From positions 372,001-436,000 of the forward strand of contig NZ_JAVRHK010000002.1 in the NCBI RefSeq assembly GCF_031846585.1: DNA of 64,000 nt. Reading direction: 5' to 3'. The translations under genes and the position numbers were made by a program. Below the pieces are notes generated by a model. That model did no database searches, had not been told where the DNA came from, and saw only the letters and a list, made by a program, of their open reading frames with translations. Each line of letters starts with the position of its first letter. Within the stretch, counting starts at the first letter, position 1. Origin of the DNA: Autumnicola musiva. Its GTDB lineage: Bacteria; Bacteroidota; Bacteroidia; Flavobacteriales; Flavobacteriaceae. This document shows positions 49,244-57,250 of this stretch, one piece after another.

Positions 49244-49268
49244 GTATGATTTATATACTATAGCAGTG

Positions 49269-49331
49269 TTACTTCACGACATTAGGACGTAAGTTACTCC
49301 ACCACCAGGTATGTACATTAAAAATTTTCAT
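49269..49331 (-). CDS. trpL: trp operon leader peptide
   Basis: A 20-residue ORF: MKIFNVHTWWWSNLRPNVVK. Residues 9-11 are three consecutive Trp codons (TGG TGG TGG), the signature of ribosome-mediated transcription attenuation. It lies between a textbook promoter and an intrinsic terminator ahead of trpE. When tryptophan is short, a ribosome stalled at the Trp codons should free the downstream leader bases to form the antiterminator. This is the mechanism known from enterobacterial trp operons. The leader is too short for standard gene finders. Confidence 0.9.
   Translation of the reverse strand: MKIFNVHTWWWSNLRPNVVK
49274..49281 (-). promoter_or_regulatory. trp antiterminator arm
   Basis: On the minus strand TGTCGTGA, located at the end of the leader ORF, is the exact complement of TCACGACA in the terminator stem (49225-49232). 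The 8-bp pairing would exclude the terminator. Confidence 0.75.
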
Positions 49332-49336
49332 TACTT

Positions 49337-49367
49337 CAAATATAGAGACGAAATTTTAATTGGCAAA
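49337..49367 (-). promoter_or_regulatory. trp operon promoter
   Basis: On the minus strand TTTG (49367-49364), a 19-base spacer and TATATTTG (49344-49337) match the Bacteroidota consensus exactly. It ends 5 bases before the trpL ATG, implying a very short or absent 5' leader on the leader-peptide mRNA. Confidence 0.8.
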
Positions 49368-49396
49368 AGATTTTCTGTTTAAAGATGAAGAAAAAG

Positions 49397-49429
49397 AAAA
49401 GCCACAAATTACAACTATTTGCGGCTTTT
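49397..49429 (-). terminator. Terminator of the marR-nitroreductase-yceI cluster
   Basis: AAAAGCCACAAAT (49397-49409) and ATTTGCGGCTTTT (49417-49429) form a 13-bp stem with one mismatch (G-U on the minus strand), 19 bases past the yceI stop. Confidence 0.75.
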
Positions 49430-49448
49430 AAAACGTAGTTATATGAGA

Positions 49449-49949
49449 TTAAAATTTCAGGTTAACATCAAGTTCAAAATTATCGTGAATGGTGTTATTT
49501 CCTAAATTGGAGAAAAAACTACCTGAACCATAACGTACATTATATTTGCTGCGATCTATAACCACTTTTGCCAAAGCTGAATTTTCACTCCATTCCTGCT
49601 CATAAGTTACGGGATTAGTGTTCTCTTTAATTGTGAGATCACCTAAAACACCGTAAGTGCCGTTGTCTTTTTTAACAATGTTGTTGACTACAAGCTTAGC
49701 GGTTGGAAACTTATCTACAGCGAAAAAATCGTCATTTTTAAGATGGCCTTCCAGTTGCTCTTTGCTGTCGCCGGAAAGATCGGTAACTGTAATGGAAGAC
49801 ATATCCATAATAAATTCCCCTCCGGTGGGCTCATTATTTTCCATGGTAAAATATCCCTCTTTTAGGTTTATGGTACCACTATGTGAACCGGCTAGTTTTT
49901 TACCTTTCCAGATGACATTACTTTGTTCTGCGTTAACTTCTTTTTTCAT
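49449..49949 (-). CDS. YceI family protein, cytoplasmic form
   Basis: A 166-residue lipocalin-like YceI domain. VIWKGKKLAGSHSGTINLKEG, FFAVDKFPTAKL, LTIKENTNPVTYE and VVIDRSKYNVRYGSGSFFSN are family blocks. No signal peptide is present, and the start at 49949 (MKKEVNAEQSN) is preferred to the frame start at 49979. YceI proteins bind isoprenoid chains, and most are periplasmic, so the cytoplasmic form here is different. It follows the nitroreductase gene on the same strand and is probably under the same MarR control. Confidence 0.88.
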   Translation of the reverse strand: MKKEVNAEQSNVIWKGKKLAGSHSGTINLKEGYFTMENNEPTGGEFIMDMSSITVTDLSGDSKEQLEGHLKNDDFFAVDKFPTAKLVVNNIVKKDNGTYGVLGDLTIKENTNPVTYEQEWSENSALAKVVIDRSKYNVRYGSGSFFSNLGNNTIHDNFELDVNLKF

Positions 49950-50026
49950 GATTTTTTGATATATATAATTGAATAACAATAATTAGTATTACTCCTTAAA
50001 ATTTCCTTTCATAGCAATTTTTAGAA

Positions 50027-50659
50027 TTAGATAAGGTGAAATAACTGCTCTTTATTTTTTCTTACTTTTTTTGCATGTTGGGCAACATCTTCTTCACTTC
50101 GGTAACCAATAGTAGCTATTACTGCTGTAGATAAGCCTTTTTCTTTGAGACCGAGAATTTCATCAAACTTTTCAGCATCAAATCCTTCCATAGGGCAGGT
50201 ATCAGTTTTAAAGTTTGCTGCCGCTGAAAGTAAATTGCCAAGTGCGATATAAGCCTGTTTTTCTGCCCATATTTTCTGATCTGCAGCAGATTGTTTAAGC
50301 ACTGTATTTGCCAGCATATCTTTAAAGCCGTTCAGGTTTTCAATATGGATTTCCCGAATTTTACTAATATTATCCAGGTAAGCATTTACATGAGCTTCAG
50401 AAATAGAAGTGAGGCTTGCAAAAACAATAAGGTGGGAAGCATCGGTAATTTGAGATTGATTCCATGCTGCCGGAAGAAGCTGTTTTCTTACCTCTAAATC
50501 TTCGATAACTAACACTTCATATGGTTGCATTCCATAAGAAGAAGCAGAAAGCTGAATGCTTTTCAGTATATTTTCCAGGTTTTCAGAATCTATTTTCTTT
50601 TTTTTATCAAATTTTTTTGTGGCATAGCGCCAATTAAGGTTTTCAATATATGTATCCAT
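50027..50659 (-). CDS. NAD(P)H-dependent oxidoreductase, nitroreductase family (NfsB-like)
   Basis: A 210-residue FMN enzyme of the nitroreductase fold. LNWRYATKKFD is the conserved N-terminal FMN-binding motif, SASSYGMQPYEVLVIED and the C-terminal ATIGYRSEEDVAQH are typical of NfsB/dihydropteridine reductase-like members. It reduces quinones or nitro compounds with NAD(P)H. The ATG at 50659 is preferred to the upstream in-frame start at 50746, which lies inside marR. It is 40 bases downstream of marR, with an operator palindrome in the gap. Confidence 0.92.
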   Translation of the reverse strand: MDTYIENLNWRYATKKFDKKKKIDSENLENILKSIQLSASSYGMQPYEVLVIEDLEVRKQLLPAAWNQSQITDASHLIVFASLTSISEAHVNAYLDNISKIREIHIENLNGFKDMLANTVLKQSAADQKIWAEKQAYIALGNLLSAAANFKTDTCPMEGFDAEKFDEILGLKEKGLSTAVIATIGYRSEEDVAQHAKKVRKNKEQLFHLI

Positions 50660-50664
50660 AATAG

Positions 50665-50676
50665 TTGTATATACAA
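50665..50676. promoter_or_regulatory. MarR operator-like palindrome before the nitroreductase gene
   Basis: TTGTATATACAA is a perfect 12-base palindrome, 6 bases upstream of the nitroreductase start codon. It differs at one position from TTGTTTATACAA at 51161-51172 before marR. Confidence 0.65.
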
Positions 50677-50699
50677 TTGTTAAACTAAATTTTTTATTT

Positions 50700-51146
50700 T
50701 TAAATTTTATCGAGCAACTCATTAAGCTGATCAATCTCTTTCCCATTAAGATTTTTGGTGATATTGTTTTCGATGTTTATAACTATAGGATCAAGCTCCT
50801 CAAGCAGGTCCAGTCCTTTTTTTGTTATAATGATTTCCACTTTTCTCCTGTTTTCTTCACAAATACATCTATCTACCAGTTTTTTATCCAGCAGCTTATC
50901 CACGAGACGGGTAGTATTGCTCATCTTATTGACCATTCTTTCCTGGATGGTATTAAGGTTGGCAGGTTTTCCCCGCTGACCTCTAAGTATTCTGAGAACA
51001 TTGAATTGTTGGTTGGAAATTTTAAAAGGCTTTAGCCCATCAGCCATTAAAGAATTAGCCTGTGTTGCGGTTAACATCAAATTAATAACCAGCTTCTTTT
51101 TCTTTGGAAGCGGTTTATTAGTTTTTAAAATTTTCTCCACCTTCAT
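50700..51146 (-). CDS. MarR family transcriptional regulator
   Basis: A 148-residue winged-helix repressor. The dimer helices flank the DNA-binding region (ISNQQFNVLRILRGQRGKPANLNTIQERM...TRLVDKLLDKKLVDR) and the wing ends EENRRKVEIIITKKGLDLL. Members usually repress a neighbouring drug or oxidant gene and their own, and release DNA on binding phenolic or quinone ligands. Here the targets are inferred to be marR itself, the nitroreductase and yceI, based on shared palindromes. One Cys pair (CIC) in the wing region could sense oxidants. Confidence 0.92.
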   Translation of the reverse strand: MKVEKILKTNKPLPKKKKLVINLMLTATQANSLMADGLKPFKISNQQFNVLRILRGQRGKPANLNTIQERMVNKMSNTTRLVDKLLDKKLVDRCICEENRRKVEIIITKKGLDLLEELDPIVINIENNITKNLNGKEIDQLNELLDKI

Positions 51147-51158
51147 TGTTCAGACAAT

Positions 51159-51177
51159 ATTTGTTTATACAAATGTA
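51159..51177 (-). promoter_or_regulatory. marR operator overlapping its -7 element
   Basis: ATTTGTTTATACAAAT (51159-51174) is an interrupted palindrome. It overlaps TACATTTG (minus strand, 51177-51170), an exact Bacteroidota -7 element, 13 bases before the marR start. Binding here would block RNA polymerase. Confidence 0.65.
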
Positions 51178-51320
51178 ATTATATAAATAGTATTTGAGCA
51201 TGTAAAATTTGTTAAAATTATCATTTGTTATTCTCCTGATAAATTTATCTATCTAAGAATGCATTCTCAGCTATGTTTATTATTTTTAATTTTTGAAAAA
51301 ACCATTAAAAAATTTCAATC

Positions 51321-51638
51321 ATGAAAGAACTTTCACAAGAAGAGTGGAGCAAGCAACTACAAGATGATAATAATGCTGTAATCCTGGATGTAAGAACAGA
51401 GGAAGAAGTAGAGGAAGGTTATATCCCCGGAGCTAAAATAATTGATATATATAAAGGGCAGGAGTTTGTAGATGAAGTGGAAAAACTGGATAAGAACAAA
51501 AATTACTATGTTTATTGCCGTTCCGGAAAGCGAAGTGCACAGGCATGTAATATCCTTGATCAACTGGGCCATGCCAATAGCTATAATTTAGAAGGCGGTT
51601 TCATGAACTGGAAGGGAGATGTTGAAGATAATACATAG
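51321..51638 (+). CDS. Rhodanese-like domain protein
   Basis: A 105-residue single rhodanese domain without signal peptide. The active-site loop YCRSGKRS contains Cys66, and ILDVRTEEEVEEGYIPGA is the CH2A-type motif at the start of the fold. LEGGFMNWKGD ends the domain. Such proteins move sulfane sulfur between donors and acceptors. The physiological acceptor is unknown. It stands alone, divergent from marR. Confidence 0.92.
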   Translation: MKELSQEEWSKQLQDDNNAVILDVRTEEEVEEGYIPGAKIIDIYKGQEFVDEVEKLDKNKNYYVYCRSGKRSAQACNILDQLGHANSYNLEGGFMNWKGDVEDNT

Positions 51639-51789
51639 TTCTCTATAAATTAAATATAGCGGAGCACTGAAGAAACTTCTAAAAATCGAGTACTATACTA
51701 CAGCTTCTTTTCTAACGTTAAAGGTACCAGCTGGATAGTTAAGTTAGTTTTAATATATTTACGGCCTTTATGTACCCTAAACCTACATC

Positions 51790-52506
51790 ATGAATAAAAC
51801 ATTTATTTTCACATTATTATTTTCCTTTTTTGCTGCTTTCACCCATGCCCAGGAATTCAGCTTTGGTTTAAAAGGTGGCGTGAATTATGCCATGGGAGGA
51901 GAAGTTCAGGGCCTTTCCTCATTTGTTGGTGGAATGGATCGCTATAGCACGGCAACTTATAATCCTGATTCTAATATTGGATTTCATGGAGGTGCTTTTG
52001 TTGAACTAAAATTTGGAAAATTTTTAGTCAGACCCGAGGTTTTATATCTCTCCGCTGAAACCGAATTCAATTTTGTGAATATCACCTCTCCATATACTGT
52101 GGATTATCTTATGATTCCTCTACTGGTTGGGTATAATATTTACGGCCCCATAGATGTGTATGCAGGTCCGGCCTATCAAAATGTTATAGACGCTACTTTT
52201 GAAGAAAATATTGCGGATCCTATTGTAGTGCAAAATTCCCCTCTTGCGGGTCAGGTAGGTATAAAAGCAGGTGTTGGCAGGTTTGAACTTGATTTGCGGT
52301 ACTCGCGTTCTTTAGCCTCAGAAGAATTGCAGGAGATAGATGTACAAAATGATAATACTTTAATTGAGGGTACAAATCAGATGGATGGTGTTAACAGGGC
52401 AAATTTTGATGGCCGGCTTCATCATGTACTGCTGAGTCTTAGCTTTAAGTTATTTGATAGTGAAGCCAATCCGGGAAGGAGAAGCGGAGGCGGATGTTAC
52501 TTTTAA
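51790..52506 (+). CDS. Outer membrane beta-barrel protein (porin family)
   Basis: A 238-residue protein with a Sec signal peptide (to about residue 21, THAQ). An eight-strand OmpA/OprG-like barrel follows, seen as alternating hydrophobic strands (FSFGLKGGVNYAMG, GFHGGAFVELKFGKFLVRPEVLYLSA, DYLMIPLLVGYNI, VGIKAGVGRFELDLRYSRS, HHVLLSLSFKLF). The C-terminus (GRRSGGGCYF) extends past the last strand with a terminal Phe. It is the common 'PorT/outer-membrane-beta-barrel' family of Bacteroidota. Function is unknown. Confidence 0.88.
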   Translation: MNKTFIFTLLFSFFAAFTHAQEFSFGLKGGVNYAMGGEVQGLSSFVGGMDRYSTATYNPDSNIGFHGGAFVELKFGKFLVRPEVLYLSAETEFNFVNITSPYTVDYLMIPLLVGYNIYGPIDVYAGPAYQNVIDATFEENIADPIVVQNSPLAGQVGIKAGVGRFELDLRYSRSLASEELQEIDVQNDNTLIEGTNQMDGVNRANFDGRLHHVLLSLSFKLFDSEANPGRRSGGGCYF

Positions 52507-52545
52507 TTATTTCCTGAAAGTTTTAAAGTTCAAAGTATACCTACC

Positions 52546-52575
52546 GGGGTCAGATTATCATGTCTGCCCCCTTTT
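52546..52575 (+). terminator. Terminator of the beta-barrel gene
   Basis: GGGG-T-CAGA (52546-52554) pairs with TCTGCCCC (52563-52570) with a single bulged T, followed by CTTTTTG. It lies 40 bases past the stop codon. Confidence 0.65.
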
Positions 52576-52846
52576 TGTTTTAATACGGTACATACAAGCC
52601 TCATGCTTGCTTCATTAGTGATTGTTTTGACTCTCATTTTACCGATTGTCCAGGTTGCTTACTCACAGAGATATCTTAATTACAGAAAGCTAATTTAGAA
52701 GTATTTCATTTTTTTCAGAGATTGAAATTTTTATAAAATGAGGATGGCAATGCTTAAAACTATACTTCAAGTTTAATGTAATAGCATTTATTTAAATTTT
52801 CGCTATAAGAAGGGCTAAGGAAGTTATTGTAAGATTATCGAACAAC

Positions 52847-52901
52847 CCCCTGATTTTTAGTTCTCATGAGTTAAATTTGACTTTTTTCAGCCAATCAGGG
52901 G
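52847..52901 (+). other. Long-loop hairpin, possible small RNA or terminator
   Basis: CCCCTGATT (52847-52855) and AATCAGGGG (52893-52901) are exact inverted arms 37 bases apart, followed by CATTTTTG. No gene ends immediately upstream, so it may be the 3' end of an unannotated small RNA. Confidence 0.35.
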
Positions 52902-53184
52902 CATTTTTGTAGCAATTTGCAGGTGATAGGAAATAATTTGAAGGTTACTCGTAGAGATAAAATCACACTTCATCGAGCATAATTTTAGACCTTAAAAAAA
53001 TGCTCTAATTTAACTTTTTTTTAACTTTAACGCTTGACCTGTAAATTTCATATTTTTTTCTATTTAAAAAATGCTTTCTCTTGTATTTTGATAAGTAAAT
53101 GTCTTTTTTATTGAATAAAATTTATTTTTAAATTGATTATGTTAATTATTTTACTAAAAATTCATTCTTTTTTTCGGAGAATAG

Positions 53185-53203
53185 CCCTGGAATAAATTCA
53201 GGG
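53185..53203. repeat. CCCTGGAATAAATTCAGGG palindrome, copy 3
   Basis: It differs by one base from the copy at 53462-53480 (CCCTGAAATAAATTCAGGG). Confidence 0.65.
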
Positions 53204-53400
53204 TTCAGAAAAAATTATAATTTTATTCCCTGAAACATAGGACAAATTGCCTGCCCCCAATACCTGTGTTAATACCCCCTTATCCTTACCTACACTGTAT
53301 CCAGTTGAGTCTAGTTTGGGACTCACTGTGGCGAAGCCATGGAATTACACGTTTAATCAAATAATTTTTGTTTGTCCATAAAGTATCCTAAACTGAAAAA

Positions 53401-53485
53401 TGACATCATTCTGAACTTGTTTCAGAATCTCATTTCAATGCGAATCACCGCAATACTGAGACCCTGAAATAAATTCAGGGTGACG
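53401..53485. repeat. Compound two-palindrome repeat element
   Basis: Left palindrome TTCTGAACTTGTTTCAGAA (53409-53427) and right palindrome CCCTGAAATAAATTCAGGG (53462-53480). They are flanked by TGACATCA...AATCTCA and GAGACCC...GGGTGACG, so the whole unit is a larger imperfect inverted repeat that could form a cruciform. Such 'CTGAACTTGTTTCAG' elements are common between genes in Flavobacteriaceae. Confidence 0.7.
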
Positions 53486-53597
53486 AAAGAAATTATAGGA
53501 TAGAAAACGGATATACATAATAATTTCTATTACAATACTTCAAAACCATTAAATGGATTGAAGCCTGATAAGAATCAAAAGTAAAGCTAAGAACATC

Positions 53598-55037
53598 ATG
53601 AAAATCAAAAATATTTGCTGTATAGGCGCTGGTTACGTAGGTGGTCCAACAATGGCAGTAATTGCTCAAAAGTGTCCGGATATTAGAGTGACTGTTGTAG
53701 ACATTAATGAAAACCGCATTGCTGCGTGGAATGATGAAAATGTTGAAAAACTTCCTGTGTATGAACCCGGACTTTCAGACATTGTAAAGGAGGCAAGGGA
53801 AAGGAATCTTTTCTTCTCTACAGATGTAGATTCGGCAATAGATAAGGCAGATATGATTTTTATATCTGTAAATACACCAACCAAAACCTACGGAATAGGA
53901 AAAGGCATGGCGGCCGATCTTAAATGGATAGAACTATGTGCCAGGCAAATTGCCAGTATAGCTAAAGATGATAAGATAATTATTGAGAAATCTACATTAC
54001 CGGTACGTACTGCGGCTGCACTTCGAGATATATTGGATAACACCGGGAATGGTGTAAAATATCAAATACTATCAAATCCGGAATTTCTTGCTGAGGGCAC
54101 AGCTGTACAGGATCTTTTGAATCCCGATCGTGTGCTGATAGGTGGTGATATTGATACAGAAGATGGTCTTCAGGCTATACAGTCTTTAAGTGAAATTTAT
54201 GAGCGTTGGGTTCCCAAAGAGCGTATATTGACCACAAATGTCTGGTCTTCTGAACTTTCCAAGTTAACGGCCAATGCTTTTCTTGCGCAAAGAGTCTCCA
54301 GCATTAATGCAATGTCTGAACTTTGCGAAAAAACAGGAGCCGATGTACATGAAGTAGCACAGGCACTGGGTATGGACTCGCGAATAGGATCAAAATTCCT
54401 ACAGTCTTCGGTTGGATTTGGAGGCTCCTGTTTTCAAAAGGACATCCTGAATTTGGTATATATTGCTAAATCATTCGGCCTTAATGAAGTAGCCGATTAC
54501 TGGGAGCAGGTGATTATTATGAATGATTATCAAAAGAGGAGGTTTGCCAATAATATGATTCAGACGCTCTTCAATACGGTTTCAGGAAAAAAAATAACTT
54601 TACTTGGCTGGGCTTTTAAGAAAGATACCAATGATACAAGGGAATCAGCAGCAATTTATGTGGCAGATCATTTATTAAATGAAGAGGCCGAGATTGTGGT
54701 TTATGATCCTAAAGTGGAAACAGAGCAAATTTACAGTGATCTTGACTATCTTAAAAGTAGAAGTAAAGAAGCCAACAGGCAGAGCCTAAAAGTTGCTAAT
54801 AATCCCTATGAAGCCTGTAAAGATGCGCATGCAATTGCAGTGCTTACTGAGTGGGAGGAATTTAAGCATTACGATTGGGAAAAGATATACGATAATATGT
54901 TAAAACCCGCGTTTGTTTTTGATGGTCGTAATTTGCTAAATATGGAGGAGCTTATAAAAATTGGCTTTGTGCCGAAAAGTGTCGGGAAACCAGAATATGA
55001 TGCAAAATCTTTTTCAGGGCCGGCGATCGCCAGCTAA
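53598..55037 (+). CDS. ugd: UDP-glucose 6-dehydrogenase
   Basis: A 479-residue nucleotide-sugar dehydrogenase making UDP-glucuronate from UDP-glucose with two NAD+. The NAD motif GAGYVGGPT is at 10-18, and the catalytic Cys278 is in GFGGSCFQKD. LGWAFKKDTNDTRES is the C-terminal domain hallmark. The length and the FGGSCFQKDILNLVY segment resemble the animal/plant type rather than the shorter E. coli Ugd. It is the first visible gene of the exopolysaccharide locus and feeds the UDP-glucuronate decarboxylase downstream. Confidence 0.95.
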   Translation: MKIKNICCIGAGYVGGPTMAVIAQKCPDIRVTVVDINENRIAAWNDENVEKLPVYEPGLSDIVKEARERNLFFSTDVDSAIDKADMIFISVNTPTKTYGIGKGMAADLKWIELCARQIASIAKDDKIIIEKSTLPVRTAAALRDILDNTGNGVKYQILSNPEFLAEGTAVQDLLNPDRVLIGGDIDTEDGLQAIQSLSEIYERWVPKERILTTNVWSSELSKLTANAFLAQRVSSINAMSELCEKTGADVHEVAQALGMDSRIGSKFLQSSVGFGGSCFQKDILNLVYIAKSFGLNEVADYWEQVIIMNDYQKRRFANNMIQTLFNTVSGKKITLLGWAFKKDTNDTRESAAIYVADHLLNEEAEIVVYDPKVETEQIYSDLDYLKSRSKEANRQSLKVANNPYEACKDAHAIAVLTEWEEFKHYDWEKIYDNMLKPAFVFDGRNLLNMEELIKIGFVPKSVGKPEYDAKSFSGPAIAS

Positions 55038-55130
55038 AATAAATAAATCCTGCTCTACGGGTTGATTTGAACTTGAGATATATCCTAAAAAAGCATTATC
55101 TCTACGCTAGTAATCTCTAAAAATTTTCTT

Positions 55131-56132
55131 ATGACAGAAGTTTCACATGTTATTTTAACGGGAGGAGTTGGAAGTAGATTGTGGCCCTTGTCCAGGCAGT
55201 CTCAGCCCAAACAGTATTTAGAAATTTTTTCAGAAAAATCTCTCTTTGAGCTGGCAGTGGAAAGGAATAAACCGTTTTCAGATCAACTTATCATAGTTGG
55301 AAACAGTGGAAACAAAGACTTATCGGAGAAAATATTAAAGAAAATAGATCAGGATAAGTATACTAATATAGTAGAGGCAACACCTCGTAATACTGCTCCT
55401 GCAATTGCGTTTGCTGCTTTCTCTACAGATCCTGAGGCTATTCTGCTTGTAACTCCGGCAGATCATATTATACAGGAAGGGGAAAGCTATACTAAAGCTG
55501 TTCAAAAAGCCATAGAGCTTGCGAAAAATGATTGCCTCGTAACATTTGGGGTAAAACCAACCACGGCAGAAACAGGGTATGGCTATATTGAATTTGATGG
55601 AGATAATGTAATTTCTTTTAGGGAAAAACCAGATAAGGAAAACGCGCAGTCTTTTTTAGAGGCAGGAAATTTTCTTTGGAATAGCGGGATGTTCTGTTTT
55701 AAATCACGTGTTTTTCTAAATGAACTTGAAAAACTTGCTCCTGAAGTATATCAAAAATCTCATGAAGCCTGGCTCGCCGCCGAAGATGGCTGTCTTGATT
55801 TTGATAATTCTATGGATATTCCTTCAATAAGCGTGGATTACGCTGTTATGGAGAGGAGCAATAGCATAAAAGTGGTACCAGCTAACTTTGAGTGGAGTGA
55901 TATGGGATCATTCGAAGCGGTATATGAATATTTTAGATCTAAAGGTTATGCGTTAGACTCTAATGATAATATGCATCTTGGTGAACTAAAGCCAACTTTT
56001 TTTGTAGGAGTTAATAATTGTATACTTATATCAACAAAAGATGCCAACCTGGTGGTCTCCAAAGAGGCATCACAGGATGTAAAAGCAGTGTATTCTTACC
56101 TTGAACAATATCATCCGGACTTGATAAGATAA
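55131..56132 (+). CDS. manC: Mannose-1-phosphate guanylyltransferase
   Basis: A 333-residue GDP-mannose pyrophosphorylase. The nucleotidyl-transfer motif GGVGSRLWPLSRQSQPKQ is at about 11-28, and EATPRNTAPAIAFAA, VTPADHII and FREKPDKE are further signatures. The C-terminal phosphomannose isomerase domain of the long type II ManC is absent, so it is a monofunctional enzyme. It supplies GDP-mannose for Gmd/Fcl in the same locus. Confidence 0.94.
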   Translation: MTEVSHVILTGGVGSRLWPLSRQSQPKQYLEIFSEKSLFELAVERNKPFSDQLIIVGNSGNKDLSEKILKKIDQDKYTNIVEATPRNTAPAIAFAAFSTDPEAILLVTPADHIIQEGESYTKAVQKAIELAKNDCLVTFGVKPTTAETGYGYIEFDGDNVISFREKPDKENAQSFLEAGNFLWNSGMFCFKSRVFLNELEKLAPEVYQKSHEAWLAAEDGCLDFDNSMDIPSISVDYAVMERSNSIKVVPANFEWSDMGSFEAVYEYFRSKGYALDSNDNMHLGELKPTFFVGVNNCILISTKDANLVVSKEASQDVKAVYSYLEQYHPDLIR

Positions 56133-56211
56133 TTGGCACGGTAAAAAGTTAATCGGTATAACATTAAATTACAAAGGGGGTGAAAAATGTTCCCTATCAA
56201 ATTAATACAAC

Positions 56212-57189
56212 ATGAAAAGAATTTTAGTTACTGGTGGTGCAGGCTTTATAGGTTCCCATCTTTGTAAAAGACTTTTGGATGAAGGCAATGAAGTGATTTG
56301 TCTCGATAATTATTTTACCGGAAGCAAAGAGAACATTATCCCGCTTATGGATAATCCTTATTTTGAACTCATTCGCCATGATGTTACCATTCCATTTATG
56401 ATTGAAGTGGATGAAATATACAATCTGGCCTGTCCTGCCTCACCTGTGCACTACCAGTACAATTCTATCAAAACCATAAAAACTTCTGTAATGGGAGCTA
56501 TAAATATGTTAGGGCTGGCAAAGAGGGTTAAGGCAAAAGTCCTGCAGGCAAGCACCAGTGAAGTATATGGAGATCCGGAAATTCATCCCCAGCCGGAAAG
56601 TTACTGGGGAAATGTAAACCCAATCGGGCCCCGTTCGTGTTATGATGAAGGCAAAAGATGTGCGGAAACCCTGTTTATGGATTATCACCATCAGAATAAT
56701 GTGGATGTAAAGATTGTGCGCATATTTAATACCTATGGGCCTAATATGAATCCTGATGACGGGCGTGTAGTATCTAACTTTATAATGCAGGCTCTTAAGG
56801 GGGAAGATATAACTATTTTTGGCGATGGGCATCAAACCAGATCTTTTCAGTATGTAGATGATCTTGTGGAAGGAATGATGAGGTTGATGTCTACTGAAAA
56901 TTTTACCGGCCCAGTAAATATTGGTAATCAGAATGAATTTACCATGCTGGAACTGGCAGAAGTCATTCTTGAACTTACCGGCTCTTCTTCTAAATTAGTT
57001 TTCAGGGATTTACCCCGGGATGACCCAAAACAAAGGCAACCCGACACCAGTCTGGCCAAAAAACATTTGGACGGATGGGAGCCAAAAATTGAATTAAGGG
57101 AAGGGCTGGCTCATACTATAGCATATTTTGAAAAGCATCTTCAGGGTAAGAATGGATATCGCCGGACAGAACCGGTATTTGGAAAGTAA
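56212..57189 (+). CDS. uxs: UDP-glucuronate decarboxylase (UDP-xylose synthase)
   Basis: A 325-residue extended SDR. GGAGFIGSHLCKRL is the NAD-binding start. CPASPVHYQYNSIKTIKTS is the hallmark of UDP-xylose synthases, and SCYDEGKR carries the catalytic Tyr-x3-Lys. NTYGPNM and RSFQYVDDLVEGM complete the fold. It converts UDP-glucuronate to UDP-xylose with tightly bound NAD+. The gene order ugd...uxs implies that xylose or a derivative is a building block of the polymer. Confidence 0.93.
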   Translation: MKRILVTGGAGFIGSHLCKRLLDEGNEVICLDNYFTGSKENIIPLMDNPYFELIRHDVTIPFMIEVDEIYNLACPASPVHYQYNSIKTIKTSVMGAINMLGLAKRVKAKVLQASTSEVYGDPEIHPQPESYWGNVNPIGPRSCYDEGKRCAETLFMDYHHQNNVDVKIVRIFNTYGPNMNPDDGRVVSNFIMQALKGEDITIFGDGHQTRSFQYVDDLVEGMMRLMSTENFTGPVNIGNQNEFTMLELAEVILELTGSSSKLVFRDLPRDDPKQRQPDTSLAKKHLDGWEPKIELREGLAHTIAYFEKHLQGKNGYRRTEPVFGK

Positions 57190-57250
57190 ATATTCAGTTT
57201 AGGCTGATCTAAAGATTACAGATAATAACTTCAGTATAAATTACAGGCAA

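Larger units (their letters stand above)
52507..53597. other. 1.09-kb non-coding region before the exopolysaccharide locus
   Basis: No convincing gene is present. It holds a terminator (52546-52575), a long-range stem CCCCTGATT/AATCAGGGG (52847-52855 with 52893-52901, followed by CATTTTTG), and three copies of the CTGAA(N)TTCAG repeat family. A 31-codon frame at 52603-52698 looks like a signal peptide but has no other support. The last 200 bases should include the promoter of the exopolysaccharide genes, but no exact TAnnTTTG was found there. Confidence 0.6.

Noticed and set aside
52603..52698. 31-codon frame that reads like a signal peptide
   Set aside because: Too short, no conserved motif, no promoter or terminator specific to it. 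A hydrophobic run is expected by chance in T-rich DNA.
53341..53380. Possible exopolysaccharide promoter (TAATTTTTG)
   Set aside because: It has one base too many for TAnnTTTG and no -33 element at the right distance, and lies over 200 bases from ugd.
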